Assembly (NCBI GenBank): GCA_026874595.1
Contig: CM049309.1
Span: 9,017,076-9,081,075 of the forward strand
Reading direction: 5' to 3'
Source of the DNA: Sipunculus nudus
Lineage: Eukaryota > Annelida > Sipuncula > Golfingiida > Sipunculidae
Length of the DNA stretch: 64,000 nt
The notes under the pieces were generated by a model. It did not search any database. It worked only from the letters and a program-made list of their open reading frames with translations, and had not been told where the DNA came from. Below are positions 63,387-64,000 of the stretch, piece after piece; position 1 is the stretch's first letter, and each line of letters opens with the position of its first letter. The translations under genes and the position numbers were made by a program.

Positions 63387-64000
63387 GTGAGTAAATTCAG
63401 TCAGGTTAGATTATTGAAAATCTTTTCACCAATTTACATTTTTCTTTTTATCCTTTTTCATTGAAGATTACAGATGGCATATTTAAAAAAAAATTTGAAT
63501 TTGATTTATGGGGGCTTAAACACTGATTAAACCACATAAGATTTGTGATAAATTGAAATATTGTTTCAAGTTTTGAATATTTCATCGGCCTTGTTTTATT
63601 TGTGGATTGTTAGAATATATGACAGGCATGTAAGCAGTAGGCCAGTGAATTGTGCAGGCCCTTTGAATTGATTCAATAATTGATTCTTTATTCTTGATTT
63701 AGTTCTCAATTAGTAGTAAATTTCAGACTGTTTTATATAAACACGTATAGTCTACAAACATGGGTGTTAATTAATTGTAGCCAGTAAAAGAAAAATGTAG
63801 CTCTCCAACCATTTTTTGCCGCCATTTATTTTCCTATAGATGCCGGTAGATTGGTCCCCCAGTGAATGTTTAAACTAGATCTAGGGCACATTTGTGGTAA
63901 ATAGCTTTACCTTACCAAATGCTCACTCATATTTGAGAGCTCACAGAGGGCTTAGTGTTGGTACATGCAAACAAAATAATAATTAAAACCAATCGGTTGT
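63387..64000. other. Intron after exon 32, no exon seen
   Basis: AT-rich. The next coiled-coil exon is not recognisable before the end of the window. Confidence 0.5.

Overview
The window is nuclear DNA of an animal. It is AT-rich, has short GT-AG exons separated by long introns packed with repeats, and carries one recognisable host gene on the + strand. That gene encodes a laminin alpha chain of the alpha-1/alpha-2 class. I could place 32 internal exons between 12828 and 63386. They total 4752 nt (1584 codons), every junction is phase-compatible, and every exon has AG/GT borders. They encode the rear two thirds of the LN domain, LE (laminin EGF-like) modules, a first L4 (laminin IV type A) domain, a long LE run, a second L4, further LE modules, and the start of the coiled-coil domain II. 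The signal peptide and front of LN lie upstream of the window. Most of the coiled coil and the LG domains lie downstream. The repeat landscape (GTCCGTC-rich elements, tandem-repeat-bearing Helitron/Helentron-like elements, hAT-like and foldback MITEs) suggests a mollusc, probably a bivalve; this is inference.

Layout: 1-12.8 kb has no recognised exon. It holds a large repeat element (1648-5230) with a second element nested in it, and two minisatellites (10156-10305 and 11184-12718). 12.8-22.5 kb carries exons 1-9 (LN and LE1-LE5a) and a 2.3 kb repeat element (17722-19991). The 9.6 kb intron after exon 9 holds a hAT-like MITE, a frameshifted CR1/L2/jockey-type LINE (about 23.5-28.1 kb) and a relative of the 17.7 kb element (29067-31675). 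32.0-37.5 kb carries exons 10-15 (L4a, LE5b-LE7). 40.3-47.4 kb carries exons 16-23 (LE7-LE16a). 48.2-54.6 kb carries exons 24-27 (L4b), with two tandem-repeat elements of about 2.3 and 1.4 kb in its introns. 54615-59522 is a complete but decayed Ty3/Gypsy LTR retrotransposon, antisense to the gene, with a 5-bp target duplication. 59.9-63.4 kb carries exons 28-32.

Most notable: (1) three exon starts (exons 14, 23, 32) are preceded by tandem copies of their own 3' splice site, in two cases including the first exon codons; (2) a two-exon LE cassette (exons 17-18) is duplicated in tandem as exons 19-20; (3) three repeat families with Helentron-like ends share a recurring GGTGGCGCCACC palindrome in their tandem units, with one family inserted exactly inside another; (4) a hAT-like MITE sits within about 10 bp of the exon 15 splice donor.
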